Both the position numbers and the translations under genes were made by a program. Positions 6,310-14,268 of a stretch of 18,035 nucleotides of DNA are shown here, one piece after another (within the stretch, counting starts at the first letter, position 1; every line of letters starts with the position of its first letter). The notes beneath the pieces were generated by a model. It made no database searches. It was not told the origin of the DNA and was given only the letters and a program-made list of their open reading frames with translations. Location of the stretch: positions 1-18,035 of the forward strand of contig CAMPHU010000082.1 in assembly GCA_946886065.1 (NCBI GenBank), in the 5' to 3' direction. The DNA comes from an uncultured Massilia sp. (GTDB lineage Bacteria > Pseudomonadota > Gammaproteobacteria > Burkholderiales > Burkholderiaceae).

Positions 6310-8288
6310 ACGCAACAGTTCGCATGGTATGGCTGGTCAACCGGCTGCGCTGCATGTCGGTGGCGGAGCTGGGCTACCGGGTACGGCAGGCCGCCGCGAC
6401 CAGGATGGGACGGCGCCTCAGCGGCCGCGCCGCGCCGCCGCCTCCGCCGCCGCTGCCGCGCGCGCTGACCCTGGCGGTAGCCGGCGCGCCGGAGCTCGAC
6501 CCGCAGGAGGTCGAGGCCCTGCTGGCCGACGCCGACCGCATCTGCGCCGGCCATGTGGTGCTGTTCGCCGAACGCCGCTTCGACGTGGGCGTGCCCACGG
6601 CCTGGAACCGCGACCCCGACACCGGCGTCACCGGCCCCGGCATCTATGCCGGCGACATCGCCATCACCAATCGCGAGCTGGTGGGCGACATCAAGCATGT
6701 CTGGGAACTGAACCGCCACCTGCATCTGGTGCGCCTGGCCCAGGCCTGGGCCTTGAGCCGCGACCCGCGCTGGCTGCACGCCCTGGAGCAGCAGTTGCGC
6801 AGCTGGCTCGACCAGTGCCCGCCGCTCACCGGCCCCAACTGGACCAGCTCGCTCGAACTGGGCATCCGCCTGATCAACTGGAGCCTGGTCTGGCAGCTGA
6901 CCGGCGGCGAGTCGGGCAGCCTGTTCGCGGGCGAGGCCGGCCAGAAGCTGCGCGCCGACTGGCTGGCCAGCATCCACGCCCATTGCCGCACCATCGCGCG
7001 CCACCTGTCGCGCCATTCGTCGGCCAACAACCACCTGATCGGCGAGCTGGCCGGCCTCTACGTCGGCGCCAGCACCTGGCCGTGCTGGAAGGAGTCGGGC
7101 GAGTGGCTGGCGCAGGCGCGCGAGGAGCTGGAGCACGAGGCGGTGGCGCAGTTCTCGCGCGACGGCGTCAACCGCGAACAAGCCTTCGCCTACCACATCT
7201 TTTCCAGCGAATTCCTGTTCGTCGCGGGCCTGCTGGGCCAGGCCGCCGCGAGGACCGGCGCGCACCCGTTTTCGCGCAACTACTGGGCTTCGCTGCAGCG
7301 TGCGCTGCGCTTCCTGCGCTCGGTGCGCGACGCCGGCGGCAACGTGCCCATGGTCGGCGACGCCGACGACGGCTGCGTGTTCCGCCTCGACGCCTCCGGC
7401 CTGGACCGCGCCGCCCAGCTGCTGGCCCTGGGCGACACCGTGTTCGGCGGCCACGCGGCCACCCATCCCGGCGTGCGCTGGCTGCTGCACGCGTTGCCGG
7501 GCGGCCGTCCCGACTGCGATCCGCACGAAGTCGACACCGGCTGGGCCTTCCCGGACGGCGGCTATCTCCTGTTCGGCAACCATTTCGGCGAAGAGCGCGA
7601 GGTCAAGGGCATGCTCGACTGCGGCCCGCTCGGCTACCTGGGCATCGCCGCCCACGGCCATGCCGATGCGCTGGCGCTGACCCTGTCGGTGGCGGGGGAG
7701 GAGTGCCTGGTGGACCCCGGCACCTATTCGTACTGGCAGGAGCAGAAGTGGCGCGACTATTTCCGCGGCACGTCCGCCCACAACACGGTGCGCATCGACG
7801 GCCAGGACCAGTCGGTCAGCGGCGGGCGTTTCATGTGGCTGAAAAAAGCCCGCGCCAATATCGAGCGCATGCCCAGCTCGCCCCATGAATTCGAGTTCCG
7901 CGGTTCGCACGACGGCTACCAGCGCCTGGCGGACCCGGTGCGCCATGTGCGCAGCGTGCGCTTCGACGGCGCCAGCAACACCCTGGTGGTGCGCGACGAA
8001 GTCTCGGCGCGCAAGCAGCACAAGGTCGAGCTGTTCTGGCATTTCGCCCCGGAACTCGACGTACGCCTGTCCAGCCACGGGCTGTCGGTGCGCGGCAAGC
8101 GTTTCGTCTTGCAAATGCAGGCCAGCGGCGCCGACCTGCAGCTGGAACTGGTGCGCGGGGCGGAAAATCCGCCCCTGGGCTGGTATTCGCGTACCTACGA
8201 AGCGAAGCAGCCGTGCGAAGTATTGCGTGTCACAACCGTATCGTCCGCCGTTCCGGTCGAATGCAGGTTTACAATAACGTTTTTTTAA
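6306..8288 (+). CDS. Heparinase II/III-like polysaccharide lyase
   Basis: This 660-aa protein is of the heparinase II/III family: an alpha-helical toroid N-terminal domain followed by a beta-sandwich C-terminal domain. Family members cleave uronic-acid-containing polysaccharides by beta-elimination. Relatives encoded in EPS clusters are thought to trim or process the polymer. The toroid part runs to about residue 390 and includes NWTSSLELGIRLINWSLVW and SANNHLIGELAGLYV. The C-terminal domain has the characteristic AHGHADAL (449-456, His450 and His452) and TSAHNTVRIDG (His492, Asn493). No signal peptide is visible, only a basic amphipathic start (MVWLVNRLRCMSVAEL), which is usual for EPS-cluster members and leaves the cellular site open. 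It overlaps the upstream glycosyltransferase by ATGA. The AT-rich 30-nt gap after its TAA leads to wecB. The substrate is unknown. Confidence 0.85.
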   Translation: MNATVRMVWLVNRLRCMSVAELGYRVRQAAATRMGRRLSGRAAPPPPPPLPRALTLAVAGAPELDPQEVEALLADADRICAGHVVLFAERRFDVGVPTAWNRDPDTGVTGPGIYAGDIAITNRELVGDIKHVWELNRHLHLVRLAQAWALSRDPRWLHALEQQLRSWLDQCPPLTGPNWTSSLELGIRLINWSLVWQLTGGESGSLFAGEAGQKLRADWLASIHAHCRTIARHLSRHSSANNHLIGELAGLYVGASTWPCWKESGEWLAQAREELEHEAVAQFSRDGVNREQAFAYHIFSSEFLFVAGLLGQAAARTGAHPFSRNYWASLQRALRFLRSVRDAGGNVPMVGDADDGCVFRLDASGLDRAAQLLALGDTVFGGHAATHPGVRWLLHALPGGRPDCDPHEVDTGWAFPDGGYLLFGNHFGEEREVKGMLDCGPLGYLGIAAHGHADALALTLSVAGEECLVDPGTYSYWQEQKWRDYFRGTSAHNTVRIDGQDQSVSGGRFMWLKKARANIERMPSSPHEFEFRGSHDGYQRLADPVRHVRSVRFDGASNTLVVRDEVSARKQHKVELFWHFAPELDVRLSSHGLSVRGKRFVLQMQASGADLQLELVRGAENPPLGWYSRTYEAKQPCEVLRVTTVSSAVPVECRFTITFF

Positions 8289-8318
8289 TAACAAATATTT
8301 ATCAAAGGGAAAGTCCTC
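8270..8318 (+). promoter_or_regulatory. AT-rich junction before wecB with strong RBS
   Basis: The end of the lyase gene and the gap to wecB are strikingly AT-rich for this region (TACAAT at 8270-8275, a T6 run, AATAACAAATATTTATC). AAAGGGAAAG ends about 7 nt before the wecB ATG and is a strong ribosome binding site. TACAAT could be an internal -10, but no -35 fits. The T6 run has no stem before it, so it is not a terminator. Confidence 0.25.
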
Positions 8319-9425
8319 ATGCAGATTTACCTCGTCGCCGGTGCCCGTCCCAACTTCATGAAGATCGCGCCGATCGTGCGTGCGCTGCAAGCGCAGGACA
8401 CACTGACGTTCAAGATCATTCACACGGGACAGCACTACGACCGCGAGATGAACGACGTCTTCTTCGAAGAGCTCGGCATTCCGCAGCCGGACGTGTTCAT
8501 GGCCGCCGGCGGCGGCAGCCATAGCCAGCAGACCGCCAAGATCATGGTCGCTTTCGAAGAACTGTGCGCTGCCGAGCGCCCGGCCGCCGTGCTGGTGGTG
8601 GGCGATGTCAACTCGACCCTGGCCTGCTCGATCGTGGCCAAGAAGCTGAACATCCCGGTGGCCCACGTGGAAGCCGGCCTGCGCAGCGGCGACATGACCA
8701 TGCCGGAAGAAATCAACCGCCTGGTCACCGACAGCATCTCGGACTGGTTCTTCGTCACCGAGCCGGCCGCCCTCGAGCACCTGCGTCGCGAAGGCAAGCC
8801 GGACTCCGCCGTGCACTACGTGGGCCATGTGATGGTCGACAACGTGCTCTACCAGGCCGATAAACTGGCCCACACCGACACCTCGGGCTTCGAGACCGCG
8901 GCCTTCAAGGCCGCGCGCCAGGCTGCCGGCCAGCGCTACGGCGTGGTGACCCTGCACCGTCCAAGCAACGTCGACAATGCCGAGAACCTGACCCGCATCG
9001 CCGGCGCCCTCAAGGAGATCGCGGCCGAGCTGCCGCTGATCTTCCCGGTGCACCCGCGCACCCGCGCCAACATCGAGAAATTCGGCATCGACCTGGGCCC
9101 GAACGTGAGCCTGGCCGGCCCGCAGGCCTACATGGCCTTCCTCAACCTGTGGAAGGACGCGGCCGTGGTGCTGACCGACAGCGGCGGCCTGCAGGAAGAA
9201 ACCACCGCGCTGGGCGTGCCCTGCGTGACCATCCGCGAAAACACCGAACGCCCGGTGACGGTCGACGAAGGTTCCAATGTGCTGGCCGGCACCGATCCAG
9301 TCGCCATCGTGCGCGAAGCCCGCAAGGTGCTGCGCGGCGAAGGCAAGCAAGGCCGCCGCCCGCACCTGTGGGACGGCAAGGCGGCCGAGCGCATTGTCGC
9401 CATCCTGGCAAAGGAACTTGCATGA
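8319..9425 (+). CDS. wecB: UDP-N-acetylglucosamine 2-epimerase (non-hydrolysing)
   Basis: This 368-aa enzyme interconverts UDP-GlcNAc and UDP-ManNAc in the cytoplasm. The length is normal for the non-hydrolysing family. The signature residues sit close to E. coli WecB numbering: GARPNFMKIAPI with Arg10 and Lys15, HTGQHYD, VVGDVNSTLA with Asp96, HVEAGLRSGD with Glu118, PEEINR with Glu130/Glu131, TLHRPSNVDN with His213, and TDSGGLQEET in the UDP-binding half. The start is fixed by the strong AAAGGGAAAG upstream. Its stop overlaps the WecG/TagA-like gene by 4 nt, so the two are translationally coupled, which suits a supplier of UDP-ManNAc followed by a transferase that uses it. No UDP-ManNAc dehydrogenase (WecC) is encoded in the window. 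Confidence 0.95.
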   Translation: MQIYLVAGARPNFMKIAPIVRALQAQDTLTFKIIHTGQHYDREMNDVFFEELGIPQPDVFMAAGGGSHSQQTAKIMVAFEELCAAERPAAVLVVGDVNSTLACSIVAKKLNIPVAHVEAGLRSGDMTMPEEINRLVTDSISDWFFVTEPAALEHLRREGKPDSAVHYVGHVMVDNVLYQADKLAHTDTSGFETAAFKAARQAAGQRYGVVTLHRPSNVDNAENLTRIAGALKEIAAELPLIFPVHPRTRANIEKFGIDLGPNVSLAGPQAYMAFLNLWKDAAVVLTDSGGLQEETTALGVPCVTIRENTERPVTVDEGSNVLAGTDPVAIVREARKVLRGEGKQGRRPHLWDGKAAERIVAILAKELA

Positions 9426-10195
9426 ATGAACGGGTCGCGGCGGATCTCGCCGCTCATGAACGCATCACGCTGATGGGCTGCCAGGTCGACAACCTGTCGA
9501 TGGAGGAAACCCTGGGACGCATCGAGGGTTTCATCCAGTCCGGAAAGCCGCACCAGCACGTGGTGGTGAACGTCGACAAGCTGGTCAAGGCCAGCCGCGA
9601 CCCGGAATTGCGCCGCATTATCAATGAATGCGCGCTCGTCAATGCAGACGGCATGCCGGTGGTGTGGGCTTCGCGCCTGCTCGGCAAGCCGCTCAAGGAA
9701 CGGGTCGCCGGCGTCGACCTGTTCGAAGCGCTGATGCGGCGCGCCGGCGAGAAGGGCTGGCGCGTGTTCCTGCTGGGCGCGAAAGAGGAAGTGGTCGGCA
9801 AGGTGGCCGAGACCTACCAGCGCAAGTACCCGCGCCTGGTGCTGGCCGGCTGGCGCAACGGCTACTGGAAGGGCGAGCACGAGGAAGCCGAGGTGGCGCG
9901 CCAGATCCGCGACAGCCGCGCCGACCTCCTGTTCGTGGCGATTTCCTCGCCCAAGAAAGAGCAATTCCTCGGCAAGTACCAGGCCGAGATGAAGATTCCG
10001 TTCGCGATGGGCGTGGGCGGCACCTTCGACGTGGCGATCGGCAAGGTCAAGCGGGCCCCGGTGTGGATGCAGAAGTCCGGACTGGAATGGTTCTACCGCT
10101 TCCTGCAGGAGCCGCGGCGCATGTTCCGCCGGTACTTCATCGATGACATGGCGTTTGTGTGGTTGTTCATCAAGGAGGCGGCGAGAGGACGGTAG
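9422..10195 (+). CDS. WecG/TagA/CpsF family glycosyltransferase (GT26)
   Basis: This 257-aa GT26 enzyme belongs to a family that transfers ManNAc or ManNAcA (TagA, WecG) or other sugars to an undecaprenyl-PP-linked GlcNAc at the cytoplasmic face of the inner membrane. Key features are NADGMP at 74-79 (Asp76 is the conserved catalytic or donor-site Asp), GVDLFEALM, VFLLGAKEEVVGK, VAISSPKKEQFL, GVGGTFD at 197-203 and the basic C-terminal segment around WFYRFLQEPRRMFRRYF, which in this family mediates membrane contact. ATG 9422 overlaps the wecB stop (ATGA). With WecB alone upstream, unoxidised UDP-ManNAc is a reasonable donor, making it TagA-like rather than WecG-like; this is an inference. A 334-nt gap follows, the largest inside the cluster. 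Confidence 0.9.
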   Translation: MNERVAADLAAHERITLMGCQVDNLSMEETLGRIEGFIQSGKPHQHVVVNVDKLVKASRDPELRRIINECALVNADGMPVVWASRLLGKPLKERVAGVDLFEALMRRAGEKGWRVFLLGAKEEVVGKVAETYQRKYPRLVLAGWRNGYWKGEHEEAEVARQIRDSRADLLFVAISSPKKEQFLGKYQAEMKIPFAMGVGGTFDVAIGKVKRAPVWMQKSGLEWFYRFLQEPRRMFRRYFIDDMAFVWLFIKEAARGR

Positions 10196-10255
10196 AACTC
10201 GCCGGAACCGAAGCGTGAGCTGAGGATGAGGTGGTACTTGGTTGGTGTGTCGACG

Positions 10256-10337
10256 TCGTTCCGGCGGAGACCGGAATCCAGGTTTGCGTGAGCTGTCGAG
10301 ACGCCGAGCTTGGGCCCCGGCCTCCACCGGGGTGACG
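10256..10337 (+). repeat. REP-like composite palindromic element
   Basis: There are two perfect 6-bp hairpins: TTCCGG/CCGGAA (10259-10264 with 10271-10276, 6-nt loop) and CCCCGG/CCGGGG (10315-10320 with 10327-10332, 6-nt loop), each inside the usual flanks (TTCCGGCGGAGACCGGAATCC and GGCCTCCACCGGGGTGACG). In one frame the stretch reads GDRNPGL...AWAPASTGVT. This is the tell-tale translation of the dispersed RHSRAGGNP/WAPAFAGVT repeats found between genes in many proteobacteria. It lies in the gap between the WecG/TagA-like gene and galE. It is expected to occur many times elsewhere in the genome. Confidence 0.8.
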
Positions 10338-10374
10338 GTTCCGCTGCTAACTGTACTGCATCCGAACAGGGATG

Positions 10375-10467
10375 AGGCGGTCACGGAAAGCCGCCTGACA
10401 GCAAGACGGCGGCCACAGAAGCCGCCGGGACAACAAGAACAATCTGGAAGGCTGGCACCCGCCAGCC
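10375..10467 (+). other. Three consecutive hairpins in the galE leader
   Basis: After the REP element, three stems follow in a row: AGGCGG/CCGCCT (10375-10380 with 10391-10396), CGGCGGC/GCCGCCG (10407-10413 with 10421-10427, 7-nt loop) and GGCTGGC/GCCAGCC (10450-10456 with 10461-10467, 4-nt ACCC loop). None is followed by a T-tract. They lie 63-155 nt before the galE ATG. They could be further repeat-derived palindromes, a structured 5' leader, or mRNA-stabilising stems between the two halves of the operon. I recognise no known riboswitch. The rest of the 10196-10529 gap shows nothing else I can support. Confidence 0.4.
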
Positions 10468-10529
10468 ATCGTCCACCGGAGCGCCGCCGGACGCGGCCCC
10501 GGTTCATCAATCAAGAGAGAGCGAAAGAC

Positions 10530-11528
10530 ATGAAGATTCTGGTTACTGGCGGCGTCGGCTACATCGGCTCGCACACCGTCGTCGAACTGCAGAACGCCGG
10601 GCACGACGTGGTCGTGGTCGATAACCTGTCCAACGCCCAGGCTTCGGTGCAGGACCGCGTGCAGAAAATCACGGGCAAGGCGTTCGCGTTTGTCGAGGCC
10701 GACATCCGCGACCGCGCCGCGATGGAAGCCGCGTTCGCGGCCCACAAGATCGACGCCGTGATCCACTTCGCCGGCCTGAAGGCGGTCGGCGAATCGGTGG
10801 CCCAGCCGCTGCGCTACTATGACAACAACGTCTCGGGCAGCGTGGTGCTGTTCGAGACCATGGCCAAGTTCGGCGTCAGGTCGCTGGTGTTCTCCTCGTC
10901 GGCCACCGTCTACGGCGACCCGGCCTCGGTGCCGATCCGCGAGGACTTCCCGCTGTCGGCCACCAATCCCTACGGCCGCAGCAAGCTGATGATCGAAGAC
11001 ATCCTGCGCGACCTGTCCAAGGCCGAGCCCGACTGGCGCATCGCGCTGCTGCGCTACTTCAACCCGGTCGGCGCCCACGAGAGCGGCCTGATCGGCGAAG
11101 AACCTTCCGGCATCCCGAACAACCTGGTGCCCTACATCGCCCAGGTCGCCAACGGCCAGCGCGACAAGCTCTCGGTCTTCGGCGGCGACTACGACACGCC
11201 GGACGGCACCGGCCTGCGCGACTACATCCACGTGGTCGACCTGGCGATCGGCCACGTCAAGACCCTGGACCGCCTGGCCAAGGGCCCGGGCATCGTCACC
11301 TACAACCTCGGCACCGGCCGCGGCAACAGCGTGCTGGAAATGATCAAGGCCTTCGAGGCCGCCAGCGGCCGCCCGGTTCCCTACCAGATCGTCGACCGCC
11401 GCCCGGGCGACGTGGCCAAATGCTATGCCGACCCGACCCGCGCCCGCGAAGAACTGGGCTGGACGGCGGAACGTGATATCGCTCAAATGTGCGCCGACGT
11501 ATGGCGCTACCAAACCACAGCCAAATAA
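10530..11528 (+). CDS. galE: UDP-glucose 4-epimerase
   Basis: This 332-aa extended short-chain dehydrogenase interconverts UDP-glucose and UDP-galactose, and in some members UDP-GlcNAc and UDP-GalNAc, using bound NAD. The NAD motif GGVGYIGSH occupies residues 7-15. The catalytic set is in place: Ser124 in SSSATVYGD and Tyr148-x3-Lys152 in NPYGRSK. The family motifs [14 protein letters not shown] and [11 protein letters not shown] are also present. The length matches typical GalE. ATG 10530 has AGAGAG-type purine sequence upstream (about 10514-10521). It follows the large gap with repeats and hairpins, so it may have its own promoter; none is clear. It precedes the nucleotidyltransferase gene by 16 nt and probably shares its transcript. 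Confidence 0.95.
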   Translation: MKILVTGGVGYIGSHTVVELQNAGHDVVVVDNLSNAQASVQDRVQKITGKAFAFVEADIRDRAAMEAAFAAHKIDAVIHFAGLKAVGESVAQPLRYYDNNVSGSVVLFETMAKFGVRSLVFSSSATVYGDPASVPIREDFPLSATNPYGRSKLMIEDILRDLSKAEPDWRIALLRYFNPVGAHESGLIGEEPSGIPNNLVPYIAQVANGQRDKLSVFGGDYDTPDGTGLRDYIHVVDLAIGHVKTLDRLAKGPGIVTYNLGTGRGNSVLEMIKAFEAASGRPVPYQIVDRRPGDVAKCYADPTRAREELGWTAERDIAQMCADVWRYQTTAK

Positions 11529-11544
11529 ACTCAAGGACGGTCTA

Positions 11545-12711
11545 ATGAAAGCCATGATTCTCGCTGCAGGCAAGGGCACGCGCGTACGCCCGCTGACCTA
11601 TGACCTGCCTAAACCCATGATCCCCCTGCTGGGCAAGCCCGTGATGGCCTACCTGGTCGAACACCTCAAGAAGCACGGCGTGACCGAAATCATGGTCAAC
11701 GTCAGCTGGCTGCACGACAAGATCGAAGAATACTTCGGCGAAGGCGAGCAGTTCGGGGTCCAGATCGGCTATTCCTTCGAGGGCTATACCAAGGACGACG
11801 GCGAAGTCGTGCCGGAGCCGATCGGCTCGGCCGGCGGCATGAAGAAGATCCAGGAATTCGGCGGTTTCTTCGACGACACCACCGTCGTGCTGTGCGGCGA
11901 CGCGCTGATCGACCTCGACCTCAAGGCGGCCCTGATGGAGCACCGCCGCAAGGGCGCCATGGCCACTGTCATCACCAAGGAAGTGCCTTGGGATAAGGTG
12001 TCCTCGTACGGCGTGGTCGTTACCGACGAGCAGGGCCGCATCGTCGAATTCCAGGAAAAGCCGAGCCAGGAGATCGCCAAGTCGAACTTCATCTCGACCG
12101 GCATCTACATCTTCGAGCCGGAAGTGATCGACCTGATCCCATCGGGCGTCGAATTCGACATCGGCTCCCAGCTGTTCCCGCTGCTGGCCGAGCGCGGCCT
12201 GCCGTTCTACGCCCAGGGCCGCCCCTTCAACTGGCTCGATATCGGCACCATGAGCGACTACTGGGAAGTGCTGCAGACCGTCCTGACCGGCGAGGTCAAC
12301 CACATGGACGTGCCGGGCATCCAGATCAAGCCGGGCGTGTGGGTGGGCCTGAACACCAGCATCAACTGGGAAGGCACCACCATCGAGGGCCCGGTCTACA
12401 TCGGCTCGGGTGTCAAGGTCGAGGCCGGCGCACGCATCGTCGGGCCGACCTGGATCGGCCACGGCAGCCATATCTGCGAAGGAGCCGACATCGTGCGCAG
12501 TGTGTTGTTCGAATACACACGGGTATTGCATGATGTGACCTTGCATGAAATGATCGTCTTCAAGGATTACAGCGTCGACCGCCAGGGCGAAATGAAGCAC
12601 GCGTCCGAATACTCCTCCGAGGAATGGCTGAACGCGCGCGACCGCCGCCGCTCGCGCCGCAAGGACTTCGCCGGTAACAACAATAACGAGTTTGAGAAAG
12701 TAAGCGCATGA
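11545..12711 (+). CDS. Sugar-1-phosphate nucleotidyltransferase with left-handed beta-helix
   Basis: This 388-aa COG1208-type NDP-sugar pyrophosphorylase makes an NDP-hexose from a hexose-1-phosphate and an NTP. The N-terminal Rossmann-like domain carries [19 protein letters not shown] (residues 6-24), CGDALIDLD with Asp119 for metal and substrate, and EKPS at 171-174. From about residue 255 a hexapeptide-repeat left-handed beta-helix follows ([42 protein letters not shown]). The C-terminus is basic, then Asn-rich ([19 protein letters not shown]). Homologues are annotated as mannose-1-phosphate guanylyltransferase or glucose-1-phosphate nucleotidyltransferase; the substrate cannot be settled here. 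AAGGA (11533-11537) sits 7 nt before the ATG. The stop overlaps the manC start by 4 nt. Confidence 0.88.
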   Translation: MKAMILAAGKGTRVRPLTYDLPKPMIPLLGKPVMAYLVEHLKKHGVTEIMVNVSWLHDKIEEYFGEGEQFGVQIGYSFEGYTKDDGEVVPEPIGSAGGMKKIQEFGGFFDDTTVVLCGDALIDLDLKAALMEHRRKGAMATVITKEVPWDKVSSYGVVVTDEQGRIVEFQEKPSQEIAKSNFISTGIYIFEPEVIDLIPSGVEFDIGSQLFPLLAERGLPFYAQGRPFNWLDIGTMSDYWEVLQTVLTGEVNHMDVPGIQIKPGVWVGLNTSINWEGTTIEGPVYIGSGVKVEAGARIVGPTWIGHGSHICEGADIVRSVLFEYTRVLHDVTLHEMIVFKDYSVDRQGEMKHASEYSSEEWLNARDRRRSRRKDFAGNNNNEFEKVSA

Positions 12712-14126
12712 AAATCTACCCAGTCATCCTCTCCGGCGGCGCCGGCACCCGTCTGTGGCCGCTCTCGCGCGCCGTGCTGCCCAAGCAGCTGCTGCCGCTG
12801 GTGGCCGACAAGACCATGCTGCAGGAGACCGCCTTACGCGTGGCCAACTGGCCGGGAGTGATGGCGCCCCTGGTGGTCTGCGGCAACGATCACCGCTTCA
12901 TGGTGGCCGAGCAGATGCGCGAGATCGGCATCACGCCGCTCGGCATCCTGCTCGAGCCGGTCGGCCGCAACACCGCCCCGGCGGTGGCCGCGGCGGCCCA
13001 CCACCTGAAGGCGATCGACCCGGAAGCCATCATGCTGGTGCTGCCGGCCGATCACGTGATCGAGAACAACGCCGCCTTCCGCGAGGCCGTCGAGCGCGCC
13101 ATCACCCTGGTGGGGCAGGGTGCGCTGGCCACCTTCGGCATCGTGCCGAAGACGCCGGAGACGGGCTACGGCTACATCCGCCGCGGCGAGCAGGTCGCCA
13201 ACTGCGGCGAGTGCTTCAAGGTGGCGCGCTTCGTCGAGAAGCCGGACCTGGAAACGGCCCGGGGCTTCCTGGCCGAGGGCGGCTACTACTGGAACAGCGG
13301 CATGTTCATGTTCCAGGCCGACCGCTACCTGGCCGAGCTGCAGCAGCATGCGCCGGCGATCGCGGCCTCAGCCTCCCAGGCCATGAAATCGGCCTACCGC
13401 GACCTGGACTTCTGCCGCCTGGACGAGACGAGCTTTTCCGCCTGCCCGTCGGATTCGATCGACTACGCGGTGATGGAACACACCCGCGACGCCGCCGTGG
13501 TGCCGGCCGACATCGGCTGGAACGACGTCGGCTCGTGGTCGGCGCTGTGGGAAGTCCAGGCCAAGGACGGCCAGGGTAACGCCCAGCGCGGCGACGTCTA
13601 CCTGGACGGGGTCAAGAACTCGCTGGTGCGCGCCGAAAGCCGCATCGTGGCCGTGGTCGGCGTCGAGGACCTGGTCGTGGTCGAGACCCAGGATGCGGTG
13701 CTGGTCGCGCACAAGGACCAGGTGCAGCGCGTCAAGCAGGTGGTCGACCACCTCAAGTCCAAGGCGCGCACCGAGCACCTGCACCATACGCGCGTGTACC
13801 GGCCCTGGGGCCACTACGAGGGCATCGATGCGGGCGACCGCTTCCAGGTCAAGCGCATCACGGTCAAGCCGGGCGAGAAGCTCTCGCTGCAGATGCACCA
13901 CCACCGCGCCGAGCACTGGGTCGTGGTGTCGGGCACCGCGCGCGTGACCTGCGGCGACAAGGTCAGCCTGTTGTCCGAGAACGAGTCGACCTACATCCCG
14001 ATCGGCATGAACCACCGCCTGGAAAACCCGGGCAAGCTGCCCCTGCACATCATCGAAGTGCAGTCCGGCAGCTACCTCGGCGAGGACGATATCGTCCGCT
14101 TCGAAGATATCTACAAGCGCTCCTAA
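12708..14126 (+). CDS. manC: Mannose-1-phosphate guanylyltransferase/mannose-6-phosphate isomerase
   Basis: This 472-aa bifunctional type II phosphomannose isomerase/GDP-mannose pyrophosphorylase (ManC/AlgA/XanB type) takes fructose-6-P to mannose-6-P and mannose-1-P to GDP-mannose. The pyrophosphorylase domain begins LSGGAGTRLWPLSRAVLPKQ and includes VLPADHVI, FVEKPD and YYWNSGMF. The cupin isomerase domain is intact: RPWGHYEGIDAGDRFQVKRI, then QMHHHRAEHW with H397-H399, E402 and H403 as metal and active-site residues, and IPIGMNHRLEN. Length and domain order are normal. It overlaps the previous gene (ATGA) and is the last gene of the EPS transcript, ending 24 nt before a Rho-independent terminator. 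The intermediate phosphomannomutase is not in the window. Confidence 0.95.
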   Translation: MKIYPVILSGGAGTRLWPLSRAVLPKQLLPLVADKTMLQETALRVANWPGVMAPLVVCGNDHRFMVAEQMREIGITPLGILLEPVGRNTAPAVAAAAHHLKAIDPEAIMLVLPADHVIENNAAFREAVERAITLVGQGALATFGIVPKTPETGYGYIRRGEQVANCGECFKVARFVEKPDLETARGFLAEGGYYWNSGMFMFQADRYLAELQQHAPAIAASASQAMKSAYRDLDFCRLDETSFSACPSDSIDYAVMEHTRDAAVVPADIGWNDVGSWSALWEVQAKDGQGNAQRGDVYLDGVKNSLVRAESRIVAVVGVEDLVVVETQDAVLVAHKDQVQRVKQVVDHLKSKARTEHLHHTRVYRPWGHYEGIDAGDRFQVKRITVKPGEKLSLQMHHHRAEHWVVVSGTARVTCGDKVSLLSENESTYIPIGMNHRLENPGKLPLHIIEVQSGSYLGEDDIVRFEDIYKRS

Positions 14127-14150
14127 GCCGAGCGGCAGGGCGGGAGCAGA

Positions 14151-14192
14151 GCGGGCGCACTTCGGTTCCGGAGCGCGCCCGCGCCCGTTTTT
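14151..14192 (+). terminator. Rho-independent terminator after manC
   Basis: CGGGCGC (14152-14158) can pair with GCGCCCG (14181-14187), which is followed directly by TTTTT (14188-14192). A competing inner hairpin, GGGCGC (14153-14158) with GCGCCC (14175-14180) extended by CTTCGG/CCGGAG, is also very stable. Both give a strong GC stem near a T5 tract, 24 nt after the manC stop, marking the end of the EPS operon. Confidence 0.75.
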
Positions 14193-14208
14193 GCCCAAAC
14201 GAAGCGTG

Positions 14209-14222
14209 CGGACGCGCGTCCG
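14209..14222 (+). promoter_or_regulatory. Perfect 14-bp palindrome, possible operator
   Basis: CGGACGCGCGTCCG is perfectly self-complementary and ends 9 nt before the -10-like TACAAT at 14232, so it covers the expected -35 region of the next gene. A dimeric regulator binding here would block or replace -35 contacts. It is GC-rich, so chance occurrence is possible. Confidence 0.3.
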
Positions 14223-14231
14223 GCGTGCGCA

Positions 14232-14237
14232 TACAAT
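14232..14237 (+). promoter_or_regulatory. -10 element of the PEP-CTERM/TLDc gene
   Basis: TACAAT matches the -10 consensus at five of six positions, 31 nt before the ATG at 14269 and 39 nt after the upstream terminator. No good -35 is visible. Transcription would start near 14244, which rules out the in-frame ATG at 14236 and supports 14269. Confidence 0.45.
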
Positions 14238-14268
14238 GAACCGACGAGAATCCCGAGCGAGGTTCATC

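Noticed and set aside
8278..8288. T6 run at the end of the lyase gene as a terminator
   Set aside because: No stem precedes the T run, and the next gene begins 30 nt later with a strong ribosome binding site.
6276..9365. Very long minus-strand open frame (1029 codons)
   Set aside because: It lies antisense to the lyase and wecB genes, both with intact family motifs. Long antisense frames are expected where the third codon position is almost always G or C.
10242..10529. In-frame extension of galE upstream to 10242
   Set aside because: It translates the REP element (NPGL...AWAPASTGVT) and hairpins. GalE proteins begin at the MKILVTGG motif, which is at 10530 with its own purine-rich ribosome binding sequence.
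2588..14126. Exosortase, polymerase (Wzy), flippase (Wzx) or initiating transferase within the cluster
   Set aside because: No multi-pass membrane protein or polyprenyl-phosphate glycosylphosphotransferase motif is seen among these genes; they must lie outside the window if present.
14236..14268. Upstream ATG 14236 for the PEP-CTERM gene
   Set aside because: It overlaps the -10 element, so it would not be in the transcript, and it would add charged residues before an already complete signal peptide.
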